DNA from: G963665495 sp963677785
GTDB lineage: Bacteria > Desulfobacterota > Desulfovibrionia > Desulfovibrionales > Desulfovibrionaceae
Assembly: GCA_963677785.2 (NCBI GenBank)
Contig: CAXXDH010000003.1
Location: 310,001-374,000, forward strand
Direction: 5' to 3'
Length of the DNA stretch: 64,000 nt
The notes beneath the pieces are model-generated. The model had not been told where the DNA came from. It did not search any database and was given only the letters and a program-made list of their open reading frames with translations. Both the position numbers and the translations under genes were made by a program. Below are positions 34,168 to 42,705 of the stretch, in pieces (the first letter of the stretch is position 1; the number at the start of each line of letters is the position of its first letter).

Positions 34168-35004
34168 CTACAGCTCGTTAGGCAGTTCGTTCAGCTGGGC
34201 CTGGGTAAAAACCGGACCATCTACGCAGACATACTTGGAGCCGATGTTGCAACGTCCGCATATGCCGACGCCGCACTTCATCCGCTTTTCCAGGGTGGTC
34301 AGAATCTGATCATCCTTGAAACCGAGTTTAAGCAGTGCCTGCAGTGTGAACTTGATCATGATCGGCGGTCCGCAAGTCACGGCCACGGTATTTTTCGTCT
34401 TGGGTTCCAGCTCAAGCAGCACGTTGGGGATCAGGCCCACGCGGTGTTCCCAGCCTTCGGCTTCCCTGTCGATGGTCAGCGTCGTATTCACATCCTTGCG
34501 TTCCAGCCATTCAGGCAGCTCGTATTTGAATGCCATGTCTTCGGGGCTGCGCGCTCCGTACAGCAGCGTGATGTCCCCGTACTGGTCGCGGTTGTCCAGC
34601 ATGTACAGAAACAGCGTACGCAAAGGCGCCATGCCGATACCACCGCCGATGAAGACGATATTTTTGCCTTTCAGGTCTTCATAGGGAAAGTAATTTCCCA
34701 GAGGCGCACGGACGCCGATCTGGTCGCCGGCTTTGAGCGTGTGCAGTTTGGACGTCACTTCTCCGGCGCGCATGATGCTGAACTGCAGGTAGTCCATACG
34801 GGTTGGCGGCGAATTGATAACAAAGGTGGATTCACCCGTGCCGAATGCGGAAAGCTGGCCCACCTGGCCGGGACGAAAGGTGAATTCATTCATTTCCTTT
34901 TCGTCCTCAAGAACTATCCGCAAAGTCTTGATATTCGGAGTTTCCTGAATCGTCTCGATTATTCTTCCAATTTTAGGAAGGTAGACGTTGGGCATTTCAG
35001 TCAT
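34168..35004 (-). CDS. flxA: FlxA, FAD/NAD(P)H-binding subunit of the Flx-Hdr complex
   Basis: This is the NAD(H)-interacting flavoprotein of the FlxABCD-HdrABC complex, which is thought to couple NADH oxidation to ferredoxin and disulfide reduction by flavin-based electron bifurcation. The 278-residue protein is PyrK/ferredoxin-NADP reductase-like: FAD-binding region near FRPGQVGQL and FVINSPP, NAD-binding IFIGGGIGMAPLRTLF-like motif (VFIGGGIGMAPLRTL), and a C-terminal [2Fe-2S] site of Cys244, Cys249, Cys252 and Cys260. AGGGA lies upstream. It follows flxB by 18 bp. The complex is cytoplasmic. Confidence 0.92.
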   Translation of the reverse strand: MTEMPNVYLPKIGRIIETIQETPNIKTLRIVLEDEKEMNEFTFRPGQVGQLSAFGTGESTFVINSPPTRMDYLQFSIMRAGEVTSKLHTLKAGDQIGVRAPLGNYFPYEDLKGKNIVFIGGGIGMAPLRTLFLYMLDNRDQYGDITLLYGARSPEDMAFKYELPEWLERKDVNTTLTIDREAEGWEHRVGLIPNVLLELEPKTKNTVAVTCGPPIMIKFTLQALLKLGFKDDQILTTLEKRMKCGVGICGRCNIGSKYVCVDGPVFTQAQLNELPNEL

Positions 35005-35022
35005 TGTAATATCCCTGTAGGC

Positions 35023-36078
35023 TTATGCTTTGCACGCGTCGGCACTTGCGACAGCCGCTTTGACGATCTCACGGATGTCGATGCCGGCAGGACAGCTCTT
35101 CACACAGCGGCCACACCCGCAGCAGGAGACGACCCCCTGATGGGCTGTGGGGTAATAGCTGAACTTGTGGCCAACACGATTCTTGAGTCGGTTCGCCTTG
35201 ACGGACCGGGGATTATGACCGCTCGCTTCCATGGTGAACATGTGCATCATGCAGCTGTCCCACGTACGCAGCCGGGCGCCCTTGTCGCCGTAAGGCTCGT
35301 CCGTGATATTGAAGCAGTAGCAGGTCGGGCACAGGTAGGTGCAGGCGCCGCAGCTGAGGCACTTGTCCGACATCTCTTCCCAGAATTCCTTGTTGTCGAA
35401 AAGACCAATCAAAGCTTCAGGAGAATTGGCGATGTCCGGAGCCTCGGGCAGCAGCGTCTTGGCTTCTTCCTTTACCTTGGCGGCCGCGTCGGCTTTTGCG
35501 CCGGCGTCTTCAAGCAGCGAACTGCCCAGAAGCTTTTCGCCCTTGTCGCTTACGGATTCAAGAACGTACCCGCCGTCCACCGGAATCATCAATACGTCGG
35601 ATCCAGCGGGGTCGGCAGGGCCTTCGCTTGTCCAGTTGCAAAAGCAGGTGGTTTCGGCTTCGGTGCAGACCAGGGACACAAACGCGGTCACCTGCCGTTT
35701 GGCAAGATAGTACTTGTCTTTGACCTTTTCCGAATCGTATACTCTGTCGAACATGGTGAAACCGCGCGCGTCGCAGGGACGGCACCCCACGACAACAGTG
35801 GGTTCGGCTTCAACCGTTTCGTTCAGTTTCAGAGCCACCTTGCCCGGATTTTCAGGATCTTTTTCGTATTTGTAGGTAAACAGCGTCTCGCATTTGGGGA
35901 AGATCGACTGCTTCGGCGTGGTGGTCGCCTCGCGCTCGAAAGTGATTCCCTTTTCCTTGTCAAAAGGCCGGAACACAATGGCGTCGCCGTCTTTGCAAGG
36001 CACCAGCGTACGCTGGTCCTTGCCCAGTTCTTCCAGCCAGGAGAGCAAACTTTCTTCTTTCAGATACTTGGCTGCCAT
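35023..36078 (-). CDS. flxB: FlxB, iron-sulfur subunit
   Basis: This iron-sulfur protein of 351 residues has its two [4Fe-4S] sites at the C-terminus (CLSCGACTYLCPTCYC and CCGCGRCVKSCPAGID), an arrangement like anaerobic sulfite reductase subunit A or hydrogenase beta subunits. It carries additional cysteine motifs (VVGCRPCDARGF, TETTCFCNWTSEGP-like EAETTCFCNW). The start at 36078 (MAAKYLKEESL) overlaps the flxC stop codon, with GAGGGAG upstream. It probably passes electrons between FlxA and FlxC or FlxD. The frame is open much further upstream, inside flxC, but that extension is not a protein-like sequence. Confidence 0.9.
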   Translation of the reverse strand: MAAKYLKEESLLSWLEELGKDQRTLVPCKDGDAIVFRPFDKEKGITFEREATTTPKQSIFPKCETLFTYKYEKDPENPGKVALKLNETVEAEPTVVVGCRPCDARGFTMFDRVYDSEKVKDKYYLAKRQVTAFVSLVCTEAETTCFCNWTSEGPADPAGSDVLMIPVDGGYVLESVSDKGEKLLGSSLLEDAGAKADAAAKVKEEAKTLLPEAPDIANSPEALIGLFDNKEFWEEMSDKCLSCGACTYLCPTCYCFNITDEPYGDKGARLRTWDSCMMHMFTMEASGHNPRSVKANRLKNRVGHKFSYYPTAHQGVVSCCGCGRCVKSCPAGIDIREIVKAAVASADACKA

Positions 36079-37031
36079 TACCACTCCCTCTCTTTGATCT
36101 TTTCTTCTTCCATCTTGAAGGTAAGCAGTGGTGGCCGAGCCTCCAAGTTCGTACCTGCTTCGTAGTCGAAGAGCTCTTTGACGGACTTGTTCAGCTTGCG
36201 TTTGATCAACAGCAGCGGAATATCCACGGGGCAGGCGCGTTCGCACTCGCCGCACTCCGTGCAGCGCCCGGCGAGGTGAACGGCATGGATAACCTGGAAC
36301 ATCCACTTGTCCTGAACGCTGTCGCTCTGCGTCAACCAGTGCGGGCTGCGGCTCTGCGCCACGCAGAAGTCCTGGCATACGCACAGCGGGCAGGCGTTGC
36401 GGCAGGCGTAGCAGCGCAGACAGCGCTCCATGACGCTTTTCCAATGGCCCAAACGGACATCCAGATCCTGGCCTTCGAACGCTTCCAGATCCGCGTAGTT
36501 GTCTTCGGCCTTGGTCTCGAGCTTGTCGCCGATGAACACATCGGAAATCAACGCGTTCGGATATTTGCAACGCGTGCACTTGTCCGGGGCGACTTCCGCC
36601 TGGGGCAGGGTGTGCTCCTTGCCTCCGGCTTCCACCTTGACGGATCCGCCGGCGACTTCAGTCTTGGTCACTTTGCCGATGTTGCCGACTGCGCGTTTGA
36701 TTTTTGTAACGTCGATTATTCCCTGACACGAAAGACCGAAGATATAGACATCCTCACGATTGATGAGGTCTTCCTGCAGCAGTTCGATGACTGAACGGCT
36801 GTCGCAGCCTTTGACGACGATACCGACTTTCTTGCCTTTGAGGCCGGTCAGGTATCCTGCCAGGTTCTGCACGCACAGGGGACTCCAGATGAGCCTTTCG
36901 ATGTCCTCTTCCTTTCTGATGAAAAGAGGCGTGGCTCGCAGGGGGTCAAACCCTTGCTCCCAGCCGATGACCAAGTCCAGCTCAGGAAGCTTCTCCTTGA
37001 TCTTACTTTTTAATTCTTCCAGTTGCGTCAC
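36078..37031 (-). CDS. flxC: FlxC, iron-sulfur subunit
   Basis: FlxC is 317 residues with an N-terminal domain like coenzyme F420-hydrogenase beta-type or HdrA2-associated proteins (KGCDSRSVIELLQEDLI, FGLSCQGIID) and three cysteine groups: CTRCKYPN, CLRCYACRNACPLCVCQDFC and CTECGECERACPVDIP. The GTG start at 37031 is chosen because GGAGG lies six bases upstream and the first residues (TQLEELKSKIKEKLPEL) resemble relatives. It is 73 bp downstream of flxD and overlaps flxB by one base. It is presumably the ferredoxin-reducing or electron-wiring part of the complex. Confidence 0.9.
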   Translation of the reverse strand: MTQLEELKSKIKEKLPELDLVIGWEQGFDPLRATPLFIRKEEDIERLIWSPLCVQNLAGYLTGLKGKKVGIVVKGCDSRSVIELLQEDLINREDVYIFGLSCQGIIDVTKIKRAVGNIGKVTKTEVAGGSVKVEAGGKEHTLPQAEVAPDKCTRCKYPNALISDVFIGDKLETKAEDNYADLEAFEGQDLDVRLGHWKSVMERCLRCYACRNACPLCVCQDFCVAQSRSPHWLTQSDSVQDKWMFQVIHAVHLAGRCTECGECERACPVDIPLLLIKRKLNKSVKELFDYEAGTNLEARPPLLTFKMEEEKIKEREW

Positions 37032-37104
37032 CCTAATCCTCCATCTGGGTCGGAGGTTGAACATTCGCGTATTCAACCTTGCCGGCCGGGGTCGTTATTC
37101 AATA

Positions 37105-37569
37105 TTAGCCGGCTTGGGCAATTGAACTGACAACCTTTTCCACCTCGCTGGGAGCGAAGCGGGGGGCCGGGCCGAGGTTATGAATCTGCTCAACAAAGCC
37201 CTTTACCACTGCCTGCCATTTCTGCCCTTCGGAAGCCGAAACCCAGGTGTATTCAAACCTGCGTCCGTCTATGCCGAGAATGGGGATCATCTGTTTGACC
37301 ACTTCCAGACGCCGGCGGGCGTAGAAGTTGCCTTCGGAGTAATGGCAGTCTCTGGGATGGCAACCGGAGACGAGCACGCCGTCAGCGCCTTTCATCAAGG
37401 CTGTGAGCACGAACAGCGGATCGATGCGTCCCGAACAGGGAACGCGGATGACCCGGATGTCCGTGGGTTGCTGAAAGCGGCCCACGCCGGCGGTATCTGC
37501 GCCACCGTACGAGCACCAGTTGCAAAGGAACCCGACTATACGAAGCTCTGTGTCGGAAGCTGCTGACAT
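37105..37569 (-). CDS. flxD: FlxD, MvhD-like electron-transfer subunit
   Basis: This protein of 154 residues belongs to the MvhD family, which links a partner dehydrogenase to HdrA through a [2Fe-2S] cluster. Conserved motifs are GFLCNWCSYGGADTAG, RVPCSGRIDP and GADGVLVSGCHPRDCHY. The start at 37569 lies inside the end of hdrA (overlap about 34 bp), with GGGGAGG about ten bases upstream. The tight overlap with hdrA agrees with direct contact between the two proteins. In methanogens the partner is MvhAG hydrogenase; here FlxA takes that place. Confidence 0.93.
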   Translation of the reverse strand: MSAASDTELRIVGFLCNWCSYGGADTAGVGRFQQPTDIRVIRVPCSGRIDPLFVLTALMKGADGVLVSGCHPRDCHYSEGNFYARRRLEVVKQMIPILGIDGRRFEYTWVSASEGQKWQAVVKGFVEQIHNLGPAPRFAPSEVEKVVSSIAQAG

Positions 37570-39515
37570 ATCGCGTTGACCTCCCCTAAGATCTGGTTGT
37601 CTGTAAAATGCTGCAGTTGAATAGCGCCCTGCGGGCAGGTCGAAGTGCAGATACCACAGCCCTGGCAAACGGTTTCAATGACCTCGGCCTTGGGCGAACC
37701 GCGGAAATCGATTTCCTTGATGGCGCCGAACGGACACGTGGAGATGCACTTGCCGCAACCCACGCAGCGCTTGATATCCACAAAGGAAACCTGCGGATCG
37801 CTTTCCAGCTGATCCTTGGAGAACAGGCTCAACACCTTGCTCGCAGCGGCACTGCCCTGGGCAACCGAGGTCGGAATGTCCTTGGGTCCCTGGCAACAGC
37901 CGGCGAGGTACACGCCGGCGGTGTTGGTTTCCACCGGGCGAAGCTTGGGATGGCTCTCCATGTAGAAGCCGTATTTGTCGTACGAAATACGCAGCTTCTC
38001 GGCCAATACCGCAGCATTTTTGTCGGCTTCGACGCCAACGGCCAATACGACCAGGTCCGCTTCGACTTCCAGCTGCGTCCCTGCGAGAGTGTCCGCACCG
38101 CGGACTACGTATTTGTCGCCCTTGGGGTAGATCATGGCGACGCGGCCGCGAATATACTTGGCGCCGTATTCTTCCATGGCGCGACGGGTGAACTCGTCAT
38201 ACAGCTTTCCGGGAGCGCGAATGTCCATGTAGAACACAAAGGACTGAGACTCCGGAATATGATCTTTGGTCAAAATAACCTGCTTGGCTGTGTACATGCA
38301 GCAGAAGCCGCTGCAGTAGGGCCGGTCCATGGCCTTGTCGCGGGAACCCACGCACTGAATGAAGACCACGTTCTTGGGCTCTTTGCCGTCGGACGGGCGC
38401 TTCACATGGCCGCCGGTGGGACCGGAAGCGGAAAGCAGGCGTTCGTATTGCAACGAGGTGATGACGTCCGGATAGGCGCCCGCACCGTATTCTTTGTATT
38501 TGGTGAAATCGAACAGGTCGTAGCCCGTGGCGGCGACAATGGCTCCCACGCTTTCGCTGACGATTTCGTCCTGCTGATCGTAGCGGATCGCCTTGGTCGG
38601 GCAGATCTTTTCACAGACGCCGCACTTGCCTTTGGTCAGCTTGATACAGTATTCGGCGTCGATGATGGCCTTCTTGGGAATGGCCTGCGGGAACGGGATA
38701 TTGATGGCCGTGGTGGTGCCCATGTGTTCGTTGAACACGTCTTCGGCCTTTTTGCTCGGACACTTTTCCATGCACAGGCCGCAGCCGGTGCAGGCTTCCC
38801 AGTCCACGTAGGTGGCCTTTTTCTTAACCTTGACCTCAAAATTGCCAACATAGCCGCCGACTTCGTCGACCTCGGCATTGGCGTAGAGGGTGATGTTGGG
38901 ATGCTGGGCCACGTCAACCATTTTGGGGCCGAGAATACAGCTCGAACAGTCAACCGTGGGGAAGGTCTTATCCAGTTTGGCCATTTTGCCGCCGATGGAG
39001 GAAGTCTTTTCCACAAGGACGACTTCCAGACCGCCGTCGGCGCAGTCCAGGGCTGCCTGGATGCCGGCGACGCCGCCGCCGATGACCAGTACGCGTTTGT
39101 TGATGGAAAACTTCTTCGGATACAGGGGTACGTTCTGGGCCAATTTGGCCACAGCCATGCCGACCAGGTCCAAAGCCTTGTGCGTGTTCGCCTCTTTGTC
39201 CTTGCCGACCCATGAAACATGTTCGCGAATATTCGCCATCTCAAAGAGATAACGGTTCAAGCCCGCCCGTTCGACCGTACGGCGAAAGGTGGGTTCGTGC
39301 ATCCGGGGCGTACAAGAAGCAACAACGACACCATCCAGATCATTTTCATGAATGGCGTTGATGATAGCTTCTTGTCCAGGTTCGGAACAAGCATACATGG
39401 TGTCGGCCGCGTAAGCTACATTCGGCAATTCACGAGCCAGCTTCGCAACTTCGGCCACGTCCACTGTCGCCGCGATATTACTGCCGCAGTGACAAATGAA
39501 AACTCCGATTTTCAT
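37536..39515 (-). CDS. hdrA: HdrA, flavin-containing heterodisulfide reductase subunit
   Basis: HdrA carries the bifurcating FAD in soluble Hdr complexes. The start at 39515 gives MKIGVFICHCGSNIAATVD, the usual HdrA N-terminus; 659 residues is a normal length. The FAD motif is VLVIGGGVAGIQAALDCA. Cluster sites include CTGCGLCMEKCP, CGVCEKICP, CVGCGKCISTCP and CQGCGICTSTCP, plus CVGSRD and CSGFCCMYTAK near the central domain. GGAG lies 11 bp upstream. The gene follows hdrB after a 138-bp spacer with a strong hairpin and overlaps flxD. In sulfate reducers the substrate disulfide is thought to be DsrC or another thiol carrier. Confidence 0.95.
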   Translation of the reverse strand: MKIGVFICHCGSNIAATVDVAEVAKLARELPNVAYAADTMYACSEPGQEAIINAIHENDLDGVVVASCTPRMHEPTFRRTVERAGLNRYLFEMANIREHVSWVGKDKEANTHKALDLVGMAVAKLAQNVPLYPKKFSINKRVLVIGGGVAGIQAALDCADGGLEVVLVEKTSSIGGKMAKLDKTFPTVDCSSCILGPKMVDVAQHPNITLYANAEVDEVGGYVGNFEVKVKKKATYVDWEACTGCGLCMEKCPSKKAEDVFNEHMGTTTAINIPFPQAIPKKAIIDAEYCIKLTKGKCGVCEKICPTKAIRYDQQDEIVSESVGAIVAATGYDLFDFTKYKEYGAGAYPDVITSLQYERLLSASGPTGGHVKRPSDGKEPKNVVFIQCVGSRDKAMDRPYCSGFCCMYTAKQVILTKDHIPESQSFVFYMDIRAPGKLYDEFTRRAMEEYGAKYIRGRVAMIYPKGDKYVVRGADTLAGTQLEVEADLVVLAVGVEADKNAAVLAEKLRISYDKYGFYMESHPKLRPVETNTAGVYLAGCCQGPKDIPTSVAQGSAAASKVLSLFSKDQLESDPQVSFVDIKRCVGCGKCISTCPFGAIKEIDFRGSPKAEVIETVCQGCGICTSTCPQGAIQLQHFTDNQILGEVNAICQQLPTQSFV

Positions 39516-39560
39516 TATTGCTAACGCTCCTTCACGTCTAAAAAGCCAATAAAAGCACGA

Positions 39561-39608
39561 CGGGGGTGGCGTTTTTTGTGGAGGTTTCAAAAAACACGCC
39601 ACACCCCG
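39561..39608 (-). other. Strong hairpin in the hdrB-hdrA spacer
   Basis: CGGGGGTGGCG-TTTTTT and AAAAAA-CACGCCACACCCCG pair over about 16 bases around the loop TGTGGAGGTTTC, with a small bulge. It is within one operon, so it is likely an mRNA stabiliser, processing site or partial terminator that sets the ratio of hdrCB to hdrA-flx rather than a full stop. Confidence 0.6.
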
Positions 39609-39653
39609 ACATTAAAACACCCTGAGCGTCCGTGCTTACGCATCAGTCGATTC

Positions 39654-40535
39654 CTAGGAGGCCGAGATTGTCCGCAGGACCTCTTTGGGACTGACGCATA
39701 ATTTATCAAATCCGATTTTCTCTTCCGCCACTCCAAGGGCCAGGCCCATGAGCTGCGTGTAGTAGAAAACAGGGATTTTATAGCGTGTTTTATTGGCGAA
39801 ATTAATTTGCCCCTGCCGCATGTCGAGGTTCATCTGACACAGGGGGCATGCCGTTACGATGGCATTCGCACCGAGACCAACGGCCATATCCAGCAGTTTG
39901 CCTGAAAGACGCATAACCACTTCCCGTCTGGCGACGCCGTAGGAAGCTCCGCAGCACTCAACCTTCAAGGGGAAAGGCACGACTTCTGCGCCCAAAGCTT
40001 CCATGATGCGGTCAATGGACATGGGATTCTCATGATCATCGAACTGCATGACTTCGGGGGGACGATTCATGATGCAGCCGTAGTAGCAGGCGACTTTCAG
40101 CCCAGTCAGCGGCTTGACCACGCGAGATTTGATTGCATCGGTTCCGATGTCTTCGACTACAACCTGCAAAACCGATTTCACAGGCAGAGTCGAACGCGCG
40201 GGCGTTTCCAGCAGATTGCTGATCCGTTCCTTTTTGGAGGGATCCTGCAGATTGCGCGCCGCGGTCTTCAGGTTGGTCAGACAGCTTGGACAGGGGGTGA
40301 TGACCGCTTCGGCGCCCAGATCTTCGGCCAGCGTCAAATTGCGGGCCGACAAGGCGGAAGACAAGGTGTGGTCCACGGTGTGCGCCGGCGTCGAACCGCA
40401 GCAGCTCCAGTCAGGAATCTCCTTCAGGTCCATGCCTATGGCATCGCACGCCGAACGCGTGGAGCGCTCGTATTCTTCAGATGTGCCCAAACCGGAGCAA
40501 CCCGGATAATATGCGTATGTTTTACCCATACTCAT
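39654..40535 (-). CDS. hdrB: HdrB, catalytic heterodisulfide reductase subunit
   Basis: HdrB (293 residues) contains the two CCG domains that bind the noncubane clusters where disulfides are reduced. The first reads YYPGCSGLG, WSCCGSTPAH and TPCPSCLTNL; the second CYYGCIMN, VECCGASYG and TACPLCQMNLDMRQ. The start overlaps the hdrC stop by four bases. No membrane segment is present, as expected for soluble Hdr. The gene precedes hdrA after a spacer with a hairpin. The true substrate in this organism is not settled; a DsrC-type trisulfide or disulfide is commonly proposed. Confidence 0.95.
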   Translation of the reverse strand: MSMGKTYAYYPGCSGLGTSEEYERSTRSACDAIGMDLKEIPDWSCCGSTPAHTVDHTLSSALSARNLTLAEDLGAEAVITPCPSCLTNLKTAARNLQDPSKKERISNLLETPARSTLPVKSVLQVVVEDIGTDAIKSRVVKPLTGLKVACYYGCIMNRPPEVMQFDDHENPMSIDRIMEALGAEVVPFPLKVECCGASYGVARREVVMRLSGKLLDMAVGLGANAIVTACPLCQMNLDMRQGQINFANKTRYKIPVFYYTQLMGLALGVAEEKIGFDKLCVSPKEVLRTISAS

Positions 40536-41089
40536 GACCGTTGCTCCTTGTATTTTTGAAAAATTTTGGCGACTTCTTCCTTGCCTTTGATTTCGTGCGG
40601 TTTGAAGCCGATCTTGCCCTTGGGAAGAATCTTGGGGGCGAGGTCGGCGTCGGTCCAGAACCGGCCGGTTTTCGCAACGAAATTGGCAAGCATGCCGACT
40701 TCAAAAACACGTCCATGTTTTTCCACGGAGGAGAGAAAAGAGTCAAAAAAGGTTTTGACCACTCTGTCGCTGGCATACCCTTCCAGACGCGCGATATGAC
40801 GTAGCACGTCCATAATCTTTGCCACGTCAATACTGTTGGGACAACGTGTCGTGCAGGATTCGCACGTCGCGCAACGCCAGATGGATTTGCAGGAGAGAAC
40901 CTTTTCCTTCTGGCCCATCTGAAGCAGACGCATGATCTGGCTCACTGTGAGGTCATAAGTAAAGGTGTAGGGGCAACCTGCAGTACATTTGCCGCACTGA
41001 TAACAGAGGTCTAAGTTTTGTCCACTTCTCTCTTCCACCTCGCGGACGAAATCCGCGTCATACGATTCGGTGAAATGAATAACTTCCAT
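40532..41089 (-). CDS. hdrC: HdrC, iron-sulfur subunit
   Basis: HdrC (185 residues) carries two [4Fe-4S] clusters (LCYQCGKCTAGCPYTF and CATCESCTTRCPNSID) that carry electrons between HdrA and HdrB. ATG at 41089 (MEVIHFTES) is preferred over an in-frame TTG at 41107 since the protein then begins like other HdrC proteins; the ribosome binding site (GGACGAG) is weak. It starts 143 bp after adh, beyond a strong terminator, and a hairpin at 41110-41128 sits just before the start. HdrC therefore depends on read-through or on its own promoter. Confidence 0.93.
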   Translation of the reverse strand: MEVIHFTESYDADFVREVEERSGQNLDLCYQCGKCTAGCPYTFTYDLTVSQIMRLLQMGQKEKVLSCKSIWRCATCESCTTRCPNSIDVAKIMDVLRHIARLEGYASDRVVKTFFDSFLSSVEKHGRVFEVGMLANFVAKTGRFWTDADLAPKILPKGKIGFKPHEIKGKEEVAKIFQKYKEQRS

Positions 41090-41109
41090 GTGCTCGTCCA
41101 ACTCCAATT

Positions 41110-41128
41110 GTGGGAGTCAGCCTCCCAC
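41110..41128 (-). promoter_or_regulatory. Hairpin just upstream of hdrC
   Basis: GTGGGAG at 41110-41116 and CTCCCAC at 41122-41128 form a perfect seven-pair stem around TCAGC, ending 20 bases before the hdrC ATG. It could mask or expose the ribosome binding site or stabilise the 5' end of an hdr transcript. Confidence 0.45.
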
Positions 41129-41174
41129 CGCGTTTACATAGTTGAATGTTGAAGTGTCCATAGTGTTCTTTGCC

Positions 41175-41217
41175 AAAAAAAGCACTTCAGGGAGAAATAT
41201 GATTCTCCCTGAAGTGC
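41175..41217 (-). terminator. Rho-independent terminator after adh
   Basis: GCACTTCAGGGAGA (41182-41195) and TCTCCCTGAAGTGC (41204-41217) form a perfect 14-pair stem with an eight-base loop. On the minus strand it is followed by seven T residues (41181-41175). It lies directly after the adh stop, so most adh transcripts should end before hdrC. Confidence 0.92.
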
Positions 41218-41231
41218 AGTATAGCTTTTTT

Positions 41232-42413
41232 TTACAGGGCTGCTTCGTAAATGGCAGCAACGTCTGCGTCTTTGGGGCAACGGGGGTTGGTGAGGCCGCA
41301 AGCGTCTTTCTGAGCATTGGCGGTCATGGTCGGGATGTCGGCAGCCTTGACGTCCTTGCCATAGCGCTTGCCCATTTCGATCAGGCCGGAAGGAATACCG
41401 ACGTCGGCGGAAAGCAGTTTGATGGCTTCGAGGCATTTCTCAGCGGCAGCGCGCGGAGCCAAGCCTTCGATGTTCTCACCCATGATCTGAGCCATTTTGG
41501 CGAAACGGTCAACCTTGGCGATCAGGTTGAATTTCTCAACATGAGGCAGCAGGATGGCGTTGCATTCGCCGTGAGGCAGGTCATAGAAGCCGCCCAGCTG
41601 GTGAGCCATGGCGTGTACGTGACCCAGAGAAGCGTTGTTGAAAGCCATACCGGCCAGGTACTGAGCGAAGCACATCATTTCGCGGGCTTCGATGTCCTGT
41701 CCGTTGGCAACGGCGGGGCGCAGATACTTGAAAATCAGTTCGATGGATTTTTCAGCAGCGGAGTCGGTCATCGGGTTGGCAATGGTGGAAACGTAGGCTT
41801 CCACAGCGTGAGTCAGAGCGTCCATACCGGTGGCAGCGGTCAACGCCGGAGGCATTCCAACCATCAGCAGCGGATCGTCAACAGCGATACCGGGGGTAAC
41901 ACGCCAATCAACGATGGCCATTTTTACTTTGCGGGACAGGTCGGTAATGATGCAGAAACGAGTCATTTCAGAAGCCGTACCAGCGGTGGTGTTAACCGCT
42001 ACGTAAGGAGGCATGGGCTTCGTGGATTTGTCAACACCTTCAAAGTCGTGAATCTTGCCGCCATTGGCGATTACGAGACCAACACCCTTACCACAATCGT
42101 GAGAGCTACCACCACCCAACGTGATCAGGCCGTCGCAACCTTCAGCCTTGTACATGTCAACACCTTCATGAACGTTGGCGTCGGTGGGGTTAGGAATGGT
42201 TTTGTCATAGACGGCGTACTTCATATTCGCTTCATCCAGCAGGTCGGTAATCGTTTTCAGAATACCGGCACCTACGATACCCTGGTCGGTGACGATCAAA
42301 GGCTTGGTCGCGCCGAGAGCACGAATCTTGCCAGGAATCTCTTTTGCTGCACCAATACCGATCAGAGTAACGCTGGGAATGAAATAACCGTAAACTTGTT
42401 CACGTACTGCCAT
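41232..42413 (-). CDS. adh: Iron-containing alcohol dehydrogenase Adh
   Basis: This is the main NAD-dependent alcohol dehydrogenase of Desulfovibrio, oxidising ethanol to acetaldehyde. The start at 42413 (MAVREQVYGYFIP) has CGGAGTG upstream. The 393-residue protein has the nucleotide motif GGGSSHDCGKG and metal ligands in DALTHAVEAY, HAMAHQLGG and LPHGECNAILLPH. It is the first gene of the adh-hdrCBA-flxDCBA cluster and is separated from hdrC by a strong terminator, which allows much higher expression of adh. The upstream region holds the module shared with mop. A GGGGG-AA-CCCCC hairpin lies in the leader about 35 bases before the start. Confidence 0.96.
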   Translation of the reverse strand: MAVREQVYGYFIPSVTLIGIGAAKEIPGKIRALGATKPLIVTDQGIVGAGILKTITDLLDEANMKYAVYDKTIPNPTDANVHEGVDMYKAEGCDGLITLGGGSSHDCGKGVGLVIANGGKIHDFEGVDKSTKPMPPYVAVNTTAGTASEMTRFCIITDLSRKVKMAIVDWRVTPGIAVDDPLLMVGMPPALTAATGMDALTHAVEAYVSTIANPMTDSAAEKSIELIFKYLRPAVANGQDIEAREMMCFAQYLAGMAFNNASLGHVHAMAHQLGGFYDLPHGECNAILLPHVEKFNLIAKVDRFAKMAQIMGENIEGLAPRAAAEKCLEAIKLLSADVGIPSGLIEMGKRYGKDVKAADIPTMTANAQKDACGLTNPRCPKDADVAAIYEAAL

Positions 42414-42560
42414 GACACACTCCGTATGTTGTTTTTGGTTGTGCAAACGTGGGGGAACCCCCAGGACACTTACCACTCAACTGTTTGGCTCCTAAGGAGC
42501 AAGGAGTGGACCAAAAACAACAATATAATTATCTCAGTATATTAGAGAATATTTTCTTTT

Positions 42561-42705
42561 CGAAAAGCCTCTCAGCCGGACCTTGCAGGGTCGTTTTCGC
42601 CCTAGCCCCGAGGCCGTAAGACCAGGAATCCTTCTTTTTCTAATGAACTCCAGGCTATTAGCTCTCTGAGTCTTTTTGACACGTTTTTTTTATTATTTGG
42701 GTCAA
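42561..42705 (-). promoter_or_regulatory. Regulatory module B (upstream of adh)
   Basis: The elements in plus-strand order are CGAAAAGCCT (42561-42570), GGACCT-N4-GGGTCGTTTT (42578-42597), the near palindrome GAGTCTTTTTGACAC (42668-42682) and TATTTGGGTCAA (42694-42705). They match module A at 18359-18514 in order, and in spacing from GGACCT onward. In the transcription direction of adh the module lies 150-290 bp before the start codon. No sigma-54 type GG-N10-GC was found between module and gene. Likely activator sites; the protein that binds is not known. Confidence 0.65.

Noticed and set aside
42601..42630. CCGAGGCCGTAAG in module B as part of a Moco riboswitch
   Set aside because: It is not conserved in module A, adh needs no pterin, and I could not fold the expected multi-stem structure.
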